A DNA stretch of 64,000 nucleotides from contig NZ_CP151275.1 of NCBI RefSeq assembly GCF_038235435.1, forward strand, positions 1,674,001 to 1,738,000, given 5' to 3'. Below the pieces are notes generated by a model. It was not told where the DNA came from. It saw nothing but the letters and a program-made list of their open reading frames with translations, and did not search any database. The stretch's first letter is position 1. Every line of letters starts with the position of its first letter. Below are positions 10,522-17,046 of this stretch, in pieces. Source of the stretch: Niveibacterium sp. SC-1. Its GTDB lineage: Bacteria; Pseudomonadota; Gammaproteobacteria; Burkholderiales; Rhodocyclaceae. A program made the translations under genes and the position numbers.

Positions 10522-12186
10522 TCAGACCTTGAAGCGGTTGGCCGTCTCGCGCAGGGCCGTGGCGTAGCGGTCCAGTTCGGTGGCGACCCGCGCGGTCTCG
10601 CTGGCCGCGTTGCTGTTGTCCTCGGACATGCGGGCCACGGTTTCGACCTGGCGGGCGATGTCCTGCGCCACCGCGCTTTGCTCGTCCAGCGCGGCCGAGA
10701 TCTCGTTGATTGCGCTGCTGACCTGGCCGGCCGAGCCCTGGATTTCCTCGATGCGTCCGGACGCCTGGCCGGAGAGGCTCTTGCCCTGGTCGACCTGGCG
10801 CACGACCGACTCCATGCCCGTGACCGCTTCCAGCGTGGAGGCCTGCATCGCCTGCACCCGCTGGCCAATCTCCTCGGTCGACTTGGCGGTGCGTTCGGCG
10901 AGCTTGCGCACTTCGTCGGCCACCACCGCAAAACCACGCCCTTGCTCGCCGGCGCGTGCGGCCTCGATTGCGGCATTGAGCGCGAGCAGGTTGGTCTGGT
11001 CGGCCACGTCGCGGATCACCTGCATGATTCCCGAGATGCGTTCCGAATGCTCGCCGACCTGGTCGATGGTGCTGCCGGCCTTGCGCACAGTCTGGGCGAT
11101 GCCGTCCATCTCCTCGTTGGTCTGGTTGATGATGTGAGCGCCCGCGTTGGCGGCGCCGCCCGCGTCGCGCGCGCGACCCAGGGCGTCGTGGGTGGCGTCG
11201 CTGATATGGCTGATCGAAACGGTCATCTCTTCGATGGCTGCTGCCATGGCCGAGGCGGCTTCGCTCTGATTGGTCGAGGCGTCCGAGACCTGGCCTGCCG
11301 CGAAGGAGGCCTGGTGGGCGGCTTCGGAAATCATGCGGGCGTTGTCGAGCACGTCGCGCAGCGAGACCTGCATCTTTTCGGTGAGCCGGTTGAAGGCTTC
11401 CGCCGTTTGGCCGGCTTCGTCGCGGCTGGTGACCGGAACGCGCACGGTGAAGTCGTTCGACTCGGCGATCGAGGTGATGGCGCTGCGCATGGCGCCCAAG
11501 GGGCGCACGATGCTGCGCCCGATCAGGACGCTGAGGACCAGCATTGCGAGCACAGCGAAGCCGATTGCCAGCACGATCGCGCTGACGGCGCGCTGGCTGG
11601 CCTGCGTGCCTTGCGCGCGCGCGGCATCGCCCTCCTTGAGCGAGACCTCCGAGAGCTTGGCGAGATTGCGCTCGACGGCGTACTGCGCGTCTTTCCAGTC
11701 GGTGACGATGCCGTGGTACTTCTGGAACAGCTCGGGTTGTTTCGCGAAGTCGTCGTTGTTGCCCAAGTCGGTAATCACCTGGGTGAGCTGCGCGTCGACA
11801 TCGAGCCAGTTCTTCAGCGCCGGCTCGAGGATCTTCCAGGTCTTGGCCGCATCCGGCGAGAGCGGGCGCTGGGAATAGGCCTTCATCGCGGCCTGCAGCT
11901 TCGCCAGCGTCTTGCCCTTCTTGTCGAGGATCATCTTGAACTGGGACTGCGCGTACTGCTCCTTCTCCCAGATTCCTGCCTCCAGTGTGTAGGCGTAGAG
12001 CGCGAACTGCTGGGTCCGGACCTCTCCGAGCGCCGAGACCGTGGGTAGCTGGTTGTCACCGATTTCCGTCAAGGCCGCCCGCACGCGGCTGATCCCCAGC
12101 CAACCGCCGGCACCCACGGCAAACAGGATCACGATGGCAAATACGATAAGAAGGCCCAGCTTGGCCTTCACGGTGAGCGATCTCAT
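10522..12186 (-). CDS. Methyl-accepting chemotaxis protein, 4HB-type sensor
   Basis: A 554-residue transmembrane chemoreceptor. TM1 lies at about residues 10-30, followed by a periplasmic four-helix-bundle ligand domain, TM2 near residue 200, a HAMP domain ([19 protein letters not shown]) and the cytoplasmic signalling hairpin. The hairpin tip carries the invariant [20 protein letters not shown] and [17 protein letters not shown]. It ends in ETANRFKV and lacks a CheR-binding pentapeptide. It is monocistronic and lies outside the che operon, so it is an orphan receptor likely served by a shared CheA/CheW array. The ligand cannot be inferred. Confidence 0.93.
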   Translation of the reverse strand: MRSLTVKAKLGLLIVFAIVILFAVGAGGWLGISRVRAALTEIGDNQLPTVSALGEVRTQQFALYAYTLEAGIWEKEQYAQSQFKMILDKKGKTLAKLQAAMKAYSQRPLSPDAAKTWKILEPALKNWLDVDAQLTQVITDLGNNDDFAKQPELFQKYHGIVTDWKDAQYAVERNLAKLSEVSLKEGDAARAQGTQASQRAVSAIVLAIGFAVLAMLVLSVLIGRSIVRPLGAMRSAITSIAESNDFTVRVPVTSRDEAGQTAEAFNRLTEKMQVSLRDVLDNARMISEAAHQASFAAGQVSDASTNQSEAASAMAAAIEEMTVSISHISDATHDALGRARDAGGAANAGAHIINQTNEEMDGIAQTVRKAGSTIDQVGEHSERISGIMQVIRDVADQTNLLALNAAIEAARAGEQGRGFAVVADEVRKLAERTAKSTEEIGQRVQAMQASTLEAVTGMESVVRQVDQGKSLSGQASGRIEEIQGSAGQVSSAINEISAALDEQSAVAQDIARQVETVARMSEDNSNAASETARVATELDRYATALRETANRFKV

Positions 12187-12310
12187 ACGGGAGCTCCGGT
12201 GTTCGTGCGATCTGTTTTATCGACCAGGGTCGGCTATGGATTTTTTAACGGCAGGGGCGCGACAAGTCTTGAGGCTGTCGCACCGGCCAGGCCGGCGATC
12301 ACCCAACAAG

Positions 12311-12345
12311 AAAAAACCCGTACGGATCAGAGCGATCCGTACGGG
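12311..12345 (-). terminator. Rho-independent terminator after cnoX
   Basis: On the minus strand a perfect 12-bp stem (CCCGTACGGATC with GATCCGTACGGG) with a five-base loop is followed by a run of six T. It lies 30 bases beyond the cnoX stop. Confidence 0.92.
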
Positions 12346-12374
12346 TCGAGCGCCTGGAGCTCAGGCGGAGGATG

Positions 12375-13244
12375 TTAGAAACCGTTGAGTGTCGCGGCCA
12401 GCTCGGAGCGATAGCGGCGCACGAGGCCGTCGTCGTTCACGGTGCCGAAAAGTTGGACCATGGTCTTGCGGCCGGCGTCGTCCTCGAAGCTCCTGTCACG
12501 CCTGACCACCTCCAGTAGCTGCGCGAAAGCTTCATCGAACCGCCTGGCGCCAACCAGGGCCTGGGCATAAGCCAGGCGGACCGAAAGGTCGGCGGGCTCG
12601 GCCTGGACGCGCGCCGCAAGTGTGGCGACTTCGCCGGCGTCCTGCGGTGCCTGCGACAACAGCGCGAGCCGTTCTTCCAGCTGGGCGACCCGTGCTTCGT
12701 CCTGTGTTGGGGTGGCGCGGCCATCGAGCAGGGGGCGCGCGTCCTCCAGGGCATCCTGGTCGATCAGGACTTCCACCAGATCCAGGCGCAGTGCTTCGTT
12801 CTCGGGCTCATGACCCAAGGCCTGGGCGAGGAGAGCGGCCGCCATTTCCAGTTCGCCGCGGGCGCGGGCTTCCCGCGCCTCGGCACGCAGGCTCTCGATC
12901 GGCGAGGGAAGGAGGCGATCGATGAAGGCGCGCAGCGCGGGTTCCGGCTGGGCGCCGGTGAATTCATCGACCAGCTGCCCGTTGATCACCGCTTTCACGC
13001 TCGGAATGCTGCGCACGCGAAACTGCGCCGCGAGCGCCTGCTCCTCGTCGGCATTCACCTTCGCAAGGAGGAAGCGGCCGCCGTATTCCTCGGCCAGCTT
13101 TTCCAGCATAGGCCCCAAGGTCCGGCAGGGGCCGCACCACGGCGCCCAGAAGTCGACCAGCACCGGTACTTCGTGCGAGGCGTCGATGACGCGGGTTTCG
13201 AAGTCCTGCAGGCTGATGTCGTAGACAAAAGCGCTCTTTGCCAT
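12375..13244 (-). CDS. cnoX: Thioredoxin-TPR co-chaperone CnoX/YbbN
   Basis: A 289-residue protein with an N-terminal thioredoxin domain (about 1-110, DFWAPWCGPCRTLGPML) and a C-terminal TPR-like helical domain (about 115-289, with EARARGELEMAAALLAQAL and RRFDEAFAQLLEVVRRD). This is the CnoX/YbbN family, a holdase that protects proteins from oxidative aggregation and hands them to DnaK and GroEL. The E. coli protein lacks one of the two redox cysteines; here the motif is a full CGPC (C37, C40), so thiol-disulfide activity is plausible. The gene is followed by a strong terminator and is transcribed in the same direction as the small ORF upstream of it. Confidence 0.92.
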   Translation of the reverse strand: MAKSAFVYDISLQDFETRVIDASHEVPVLVDFWAPWCGPCRTLGPMLEKLAEEYGGRFLLAKVNADEEQALAAQFRVRSIPSVKAVINGQLVDEFTGAQPEPALRAFIDRLLPSPIESLRAEAREARARGELEMAAALLAQALGHEPENEALRLDLVEVLIDQDALEDARPLLDGRATPTQDEARVAQLEERLALLSQAPQDAGEVATLAARVQAEPADLSVRLAYAQALVGARRFDEAFAQLLEVVRRDRSFEDDAGRKTMVQLFGTVNDDGLVRRYRSELAATLNGF

Positions 13245-13341
13245 GGTTGCTCCTGGTCGATCGAAGGGGGCCAGCTTCGCAGTTTGGGGCGAAATGCCTT
13301 CGAATCAAGGCCAAGAGAAGACCGGACAGATCAGGTTGCGA

Positions 13342-13494
13342 TCAGCGCGACGCGCCGAGGCGGGCTTCCTCGTACTGGGCAAGCAGGCCCCAGCCGCGAC
13401 CGCGATGCCGCATCAGGGCGAGCATGTTGGCGCGCGGGTTGGTTTCGGCGGGCTTGCCATGGGCGGCGGAAAGGAGCTGGACGAGGCGTTTCAT
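13342..13494 (-). CDS. Small protein (50 aa) preceded by a LexA-like box
   Basis: A 50-residue basic protein of unknown family (MKRLVQLLSAAHGKPAETNP, ending in QYEEARLGASR). It has no membrane segment or signal peptide. The start at 13494 is supported by AGGAGA seven bases upstream on the minus strand; a longer frame back to 13551 would read through the regulatory site. About 30 bases upstream is a near-consensus LexA operator (13524-13539), suggesting DNA-damage control. It might be a small SOS effector such as a division inhibitor or inhibitor peptide, but nothing in the sequence proves function. It lies upstream of cnoX, with a 97-base gap. Confidence 0.55.
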   Translation of the reverse strand: MKRLVQLLSAAHGKPAETNPRANMLALMRHRGRGWGLLAQYEEARLGASR

Positions 13495-13523
13495 GAGAGG
13501 TCTCCTGCGAACGATTGAGGGTA

Positions 13524-13539
13524 GTGTATATACATACAG
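13524..13539 (-). promoter_or_regulatory. LexA (SOS) operator-like box
   Basis: The minus strand reads CTGTATGTATATACAC, matching the beta/gamma-proteobacterial LexA operator CTGT-N8-ACAG at all conserved positions but the last, with the expected alternating AT core. It lies between the divergent 50-residue ORF (start 13494) and the NDT-like gene (start 13627), so it could control either or both. It is embedded in an AT-rich island in otherwise GC-rich DNA. Confidence 0.65.
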
Positions 13540-13626
13540 TATCCGGGGCAAGCGTTCCCGGATGGCTCGTCAGCAGGGCGAGGCATCGCTAAGCTCTCGG
13601 CTCATCGACGAGAAGGGAGCGGTGGC

Positions 13627-14028
13627 ATGGACCAGGCGCGGGACGCAGATCCTTTGATGGTGTTGGTGGCGGGCCCTTATCGCTCGGGCACCGGGGACGA
13701 TCCGGCGAAGATCGCCGCTAACGTCGCCGCGATGAACGAAATGGCGCTGCGCGTCTTCCGTGCGGGGCACCTCCCTGTCCTGGGTGAATGGTTTGCGTTG
13801 CCGCTGATCGAGCAAGCCGGCTCGCAGCGGACGGGCGACGCGGTCTTCGATGAAATCTTCCACCCGGTCGCCCGCCGTCTTGTGGCCAAGTGCGATGCGT
13901 GCCTGCGCATTGGCGGCCCTTCTGCGGGGGCGGACGAGATGGTGGCGCTGGCTCGCGCGGCGGGCCGGCGGATTTTCTTCGGCTTCGAAGAGCTGCCCTC
14001 ACTGCGGAGCGAGCATGCGCCTGAGTGA
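13627..14028 (+). CDS. Nucleoside 2-deoxyribosyltransferase-like / DUF4406 protein
   Basis: A 133-residue soluble protein with the nucleotide-sugar-binding pattern of the NDT-like superfamily. It starts LMVLVAGPYRSG, continues with a helical segment (NVAAMNEMALRVFRAGHLPV) and has a GGPSAGADEMVALARAAGR motif before the last strand, which is where these enzymes keep the catalytic Glu region. Family members cleave or transfer nucleoside bases, but many small DUF4406 proteins are uncharacterised. A GGGAG ribosome site lies before the ATG. The gene is divergent from the LexA-box small ORF and overlaps the next gene by 14 bases, implying translational coupling. Confidence 0.65.
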   Translation: MDQARDADPLMVLVAGPYRSGTGDDPAKIAANVAAMNEMALRVFRAGHLPVLGEWFALPLIEQAGSQRTGDAVFDEIFHPVARRLVAKCDACLRIGGPSAGADEMVALARAAGRRIFFGFEELPSLRSEHAPE

Positions 14029-14614
14029 CAGCCTGCCTCCTCCGTATTCCTGGATCGCTCGCCTGTTTGGCTGGGGAGTCGGACTCGCCATCGCGATCGG
14101 CTTTTCCTTTTCGCTCGCGAACGGCCAGCTTCAGCGAAATGCGCTGAGCTGCATGGGCGAAGCGGAGGGTGTGAGCGATTCCGACAACCCGACGATCACC
14201 CACGCCCAACGCATGGCGGCTTGTATCGACAAGCGCTCCGTCTTCCCCGCGACCCTGCTGTTCAGGGATACGCGTCATCTGCTGGAGGCCCTGCCTTCGG
14301 CGCCCTGCGAGTATGTGGGCACCTGGCGGGCGGCGCGCACGGAGAGCGTTTATCGGGTGGTGCTGCGCGACGATGGTCGCTTCGAAGCCCGTGCGTTGGT
14401 GGACGAGCGCGGCGACGGCATGCCGATCTCAGGCGCCTGGGGTGTGGTCGAGGGCCGCATGGTCTGGCTCTATGACGAAGGCCGCGTCTGGCCACCCGAC
14501 GTGAACCGCATCCATCCTGCGACCGGCCAGCTCTTCCTGCTCGACGAGCAGAACGGATCGCAAACCAGCTATCTGCGCACCGAAGCGCCGACCGAGGGCC
14601 GCTGCGCTTTGTGA
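14015..14614 (+). CDS. Single-pass membrane protein of unknown function
   Basis: A 199-residue protein with one predicted transmembrane segment near residues 14-36 (WIARLFGWGVGLAIAIGF) and an extracytoplasmic domain after it. The distal part (CEYVGTWRAARTESVYRVVLRDDGRFEARAL, then GAWGVVEGRMVWLYDEG) has the look of a small beta-sheet domain, as in lipocalin-like TIGR03067 proteins, though I cannot assign a family. Four cysteines lie in the periplasmic part and may form disulfides. The start overlaps the 3' end of the NDT-like gene, so it is probably translated in concert with it. Confidence 0.7.
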   Translation: MRLSDSLPPPYSWIARLFGWGVGLAIAIGFSFSLANGQLQRNALSCMGEAEGVSDSDNPTITHAQRMAACIDKRSVFPATLLFRDTRHLLEALPSAPCEYVGTWRAARTESVYRVVLRDDGRFEARALVDERGDGMPISGAWGVVEGRMVWLYDEGRVWPPDVNRIHPATGQLFLLDEQNGSQTSYLRTEAPTEGRCAL

Positions 14615-14724
14615 TCCGCAGTCTTGCACGGCAGGGGGGAAACGGCGCCACTGTGACGCAGGGCCTTTGCACCCGGCGGACGCGGACTAAGCTGCCGCTT
14701 TTTCATTTCTGACCGAAACCACCC

Positions 14725-16143
14725 ATGGACAAGCGCCTGCAGAGCCACATCGAGCACGTCGTGGTGCTGATGCTGGAGAACCGTTCCTTCGACCAGATGC
14801 TGGGCAACATGATGAGCGTGTGGCCCGACTGCGACGGGGTGGACGGCGCGCACCAGCACGCCAATCAACTCGCCGACGGCCGTACGCTGCGGCAGATGCC
14901 GATCCGGCTCTCGGCCGCGATGAGCGGTCGCGCCGATCCGCCGCACGACTTCACCAGCGTGACCCACCAGCTCGGCGGCCTCTCGGCGCCGGACATGTCG
15001 GGCTTCGCGCGCACGGCCTACGAGGCATTTGCGCATCTGGACGAAGCTTCCCGCCTGGCTGCCACGCAGGAAGTCATGAACTTCTATCCGCTGGGCGCCA
15101 CCGAGGCGGCGGACCCGCTGCCCGCGCTGCAAGGCCTGGCGCGCCACTACGCGCTGTGCGATCGCTGGTTCTCCGCACTGCCTGGACCAACCTGGCCGAA
15201 CCGGCTCTTCGCCCTGACCGGCAGCTGCTTCGGTGGCGTGATCACGGCGCAGGATTACGCAAGCGGCAAGAAGGCCATCCCGGGGATCCTGCGCCAGGTC
15301 ACGCGCAAGAGCCTCTTCTCCGCGCTCAACCGCAAGGGACGCACCCATCAGGTCTACAGCGACTTCCAGGTGCCGATCAGCACCTTCGTGCGCGAAGCCA
15401 ATCCACCACTGCCGATCAAGAGCTTCCTGTGGGACGTCAAGGACGAGGCGAGCTTCCCGAGCTTCGCCTGGATCGAGCCGAACTACGGCGGGGGCGGCGC
15501 GCACGACAACTCGCAGCATCCGCCAGAGGACCCGCGCTACGGCGATGCGCTGATCGCAGAGGTCTACAACGCGCTGTGCTCGAACGAAGCGTTGTGGCGC
15601 AAGACCTTGTTCGTGGTCACCTACGACGAACACGGCGGCTTCTATGACCACGTCGCGCCACCGCTGGGCGTGGCGCCGGACGACTGCGCCTGCGACGCCG
15701 ATCCGGCCTACCGTTTCGACCGGCTCGGCGTCCGTGTGCCGACGGTGCTCGCTTCGCCCTGGATCAAGGCCGGCGTGCTGCCCAAGTCGCCGGGACTGGC
15801 TTTCGACCACACGAGCCTGCTTGCCTTCGTCTGCGACCTCTTCGAACTCGACCGCGGCCTGCTGGGCGAGCGGGTGCGCGGCGGCAAGCATTTTGGCGAT
15901 CTGCCGATATGGCTGGACGCACCACGCAGCGGCGACACCTGTCCGCTCCTGCGCGACGCCGTAAAGGATCCGATCCGTTTTGCCGCCGCGCCGGTCGCGT
16001 CTTCGCCGGCCCTGGCCAACGAGCAAACCCTGTTGCTGGACGTACTCGGCTCCCACTTCGGAATCGCTGCGCCGCAGGGCGGCGACGCCACGTTGCAGAT
16101 CAAGGCCTTGCGCGAACGCCTGATGCAGGAAGTCGCGAACTGA
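14725..16143 (+). CDS. Phosphoesterase-family protein (phospholipase C / acid phosphatase-like)
   Basis: A 472-residue member of the PF04185 phosphoesterase family, which includes bacterial non-specific phospholipases C and AcpA acid phosphatases. Visible motifs are MLENRSFDQMLG near the N-terminus, DPPHDFTSV, LPGPTWPNRLFALTGS, and the metal-site segment TYDEHGGFYDHVAPP; a late FDHTSLLAF is also typical. Most characterised relatives are exported by the Tat system with a 30-50 residue signal. Here the protein begins directly with the core domain (HIEHVVVLMLENRSF) and has no visible signal peptide, so a cytoplasmic location or another route must be considered. The substrate is not predictable. 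Confidence 0.85.
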   Translation: MDKRLQSHIEHVVVLMLENRSFDQMLGNMMSVWPDCDGVDGAHQHANQLADGRTLRQMPIRLSAAMSGRADPPHDFTSVTHQLGGLSAPDMSGFARTAYEAFAHLDEASRLAATQEVMNFYPLGATEAADPLPALQGLARHYALCDRWFSALPGPTWPNRLFALTGSCFGGVITAQDYASGKKAIPGILRQVTRKSLFSALNRKGRTHQVYSDFQVPISTFVREANPPLPIKSFLWDVKDEASFPSFAWIEPNYGGGGAHDNSQHPPEDPRYGDALIAEVYNALCSNEALWRKTLFVVTYDEHGGFYDHVAPPLGVAPDDCACDADPAYRFDRLGVRVPTVLASPWIKAGVLPKSPGLAFDHTSLLAFVCDLFELDRGLLGERVRGGKHFGDLPIWLDAPRSGDTCPLLRDAVKDPIRFAAAPVASSPALANEQTLLLDVLGSHFGIAAPQGGDATLQIKALRERLMQEVAN

Positions 16144-16201
16144 GTGCTGACTGAGACGCGCCGCCTGACCAGCGGGGAAGGGGGCTTCGTCGTTTCGCAG
16201 G

Positions 16202-16207
16202 TATAAT
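16202..16207 (+). promoter_or_regulatory. Consensus -10 element upstream of riboswitch
   Basis: A perfect TATAAT lies 14 bases before the conserved 5' end of the yybP-ykoY element, so transcription would start within the riboswitch leader. A recognisable -35 hexamer is not seen at the expected distance. Confidence 0.6.
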
Positions 16208-16217
16208 CCCGCGCTGT

Positions 16218-16350
16218 CATTGGGGAGTAGCCGCCCTCCATCGCGAGAGGGACCTGCGTCAACAGACTTGCCGTCAAGGCATGGCGCAGGTGATTCACGG
16301 ATTTGGCGAGACCTTTGACTGTGTCGTCTCCGGAGGCCGGAGGGGCGGCG
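16218..16350 (+). ncRNA. yybP-ykoY (manganese) riboswitch
   Basis: The leader of the GDT1-family gene holds the conserved blocks of the yybP-ykoY class: GGGGAGTAGCC at its 5' side, a GC-rich arm (GCCCTCCATCGCGAGAGGG), the CGTCAACAGACTTG block and the later GGCGAGACCTTTGACT block. This class binds Mn2+ and controls manganese exporters such as MntP, Alx and TMEM165/GDT1-type proteins. Here it sits after a TATAAT and before a GDT1 gene, exactly the known arrangement. Boundaries are approximate; the expression platform is probably the GC-rich stretch between 16325 and the start codon. Confidence 0.82.
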
Positions 16351-16388
16351 CAGTCATTGGTTCATGCATCCGGCCGCGAATCACGAAA

Positions 16389-16955
16389 ATGGAAGCCTTC
16401 CTCATCTCCACGGGCATCGTCGCCCTCGCCGAAATCGGCGACAAGACGCAACTCCTCGCTCTCGTGCTTGCCGCACGCTTCCGCAAGCCAGTCCCCATCA
16501 TCCTCGGCATCCTGGTTGCCACCCTGGTGAATCACGCCTGCGCGGGTGCCTTGGGGGCCTGGATCACGCACCTGCTCGGGGCGAACGTGATGCGCTGGAT
16601 CCTCGGCATCTCCTTCCTCGGCATGGCGGCCTGGTCGCTGATCCCGGACAAGCTCGACGAAGAGGAGAGCGCCACCGGCCACTGGGGCGTCTTCGGCAGC
16701 ACGGTGGTGGCGTTCTTCCTCGCCGAGATGGGCGACAAAACCCAGTTCGCCACCGTGGCGCTGGCGGCCAAGTACTCGTCCATCGTGAGCGTCGTGGCGG
16801 GCACGACCCTGGGCATGATGATCGCCAACGTGCCGGCCGTGCTGCTGGGCGAGCGGGTAACGCGCATGGTGTCGATCCGCGTGGTGCACGCGATCGCCGC
16901 GGCGGTTTTTGCGATCCTCGGCGTCCTCGCGCTGGCAGGCGTCGGCCAGTTCTGA
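16389..16955 (+). CDS. TMEM165/GDT1-family (UPF0016) manganese exporter
   Basis: A 188-residue inner-membrane protein with six hydrophobic segments and the two signature repeats ALAEIGDKTQLLAL and FLAEMGDKTQFATV, which match the family's E-x-G-D-[KR]-[TS] motif. These acidic motifs form the cation site in the GDT1/MneA family, which exports Mn2+ in bacteria and moves Ca2+/Mn2+ in eukaryotes. Control by a yybP-ykoY riboswitch immediately upstream supports manganese efflux here. The ATG at 16389 gives the family's usual N-terminus; frames opening earlier run through the riboswitch. A bidirectional terminator follows. Confidence 0.92.
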   Translation: MEAFLISTGIVALAEIGDKTQLLALVLAARFRKPVPIILGILVATLVNHACAGALGAWITHLLGANVMRWILGISFLGMAAWSLIPDKLDEEESATGHWGVFGSTVVAFFLAEMGDKTQFATVALAAKYSSIVSVVAGTTLGMMIANVPAVLLGERVTRMVSIRVVHAIAAAVFAILGVLALAGVGQF

Positions 16956-16991
16956 GCTGTCGCCAGGCGGGCTCCCTGAGCGTTGCCTGCC

Positions 16992-17029
16992 AGAAAGCAC
17001 AAAGGCCCTTGCGGGCCTTTGTGCTTTCT
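16992..17029. terminator. Bidirectional terminator between GDT1 gene and cphA
   Basis: A 17-bp perfect stem (AGAAAGCACAAAGGCCC and its complement) with a TTGC loop lies between two convergent genes. Its A/T-rich ends could serve either direction, though the T run is interrupted. Confidence 0.75.
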
Positions 17030-17046
17030 GATGCGTGATGCCTCAC

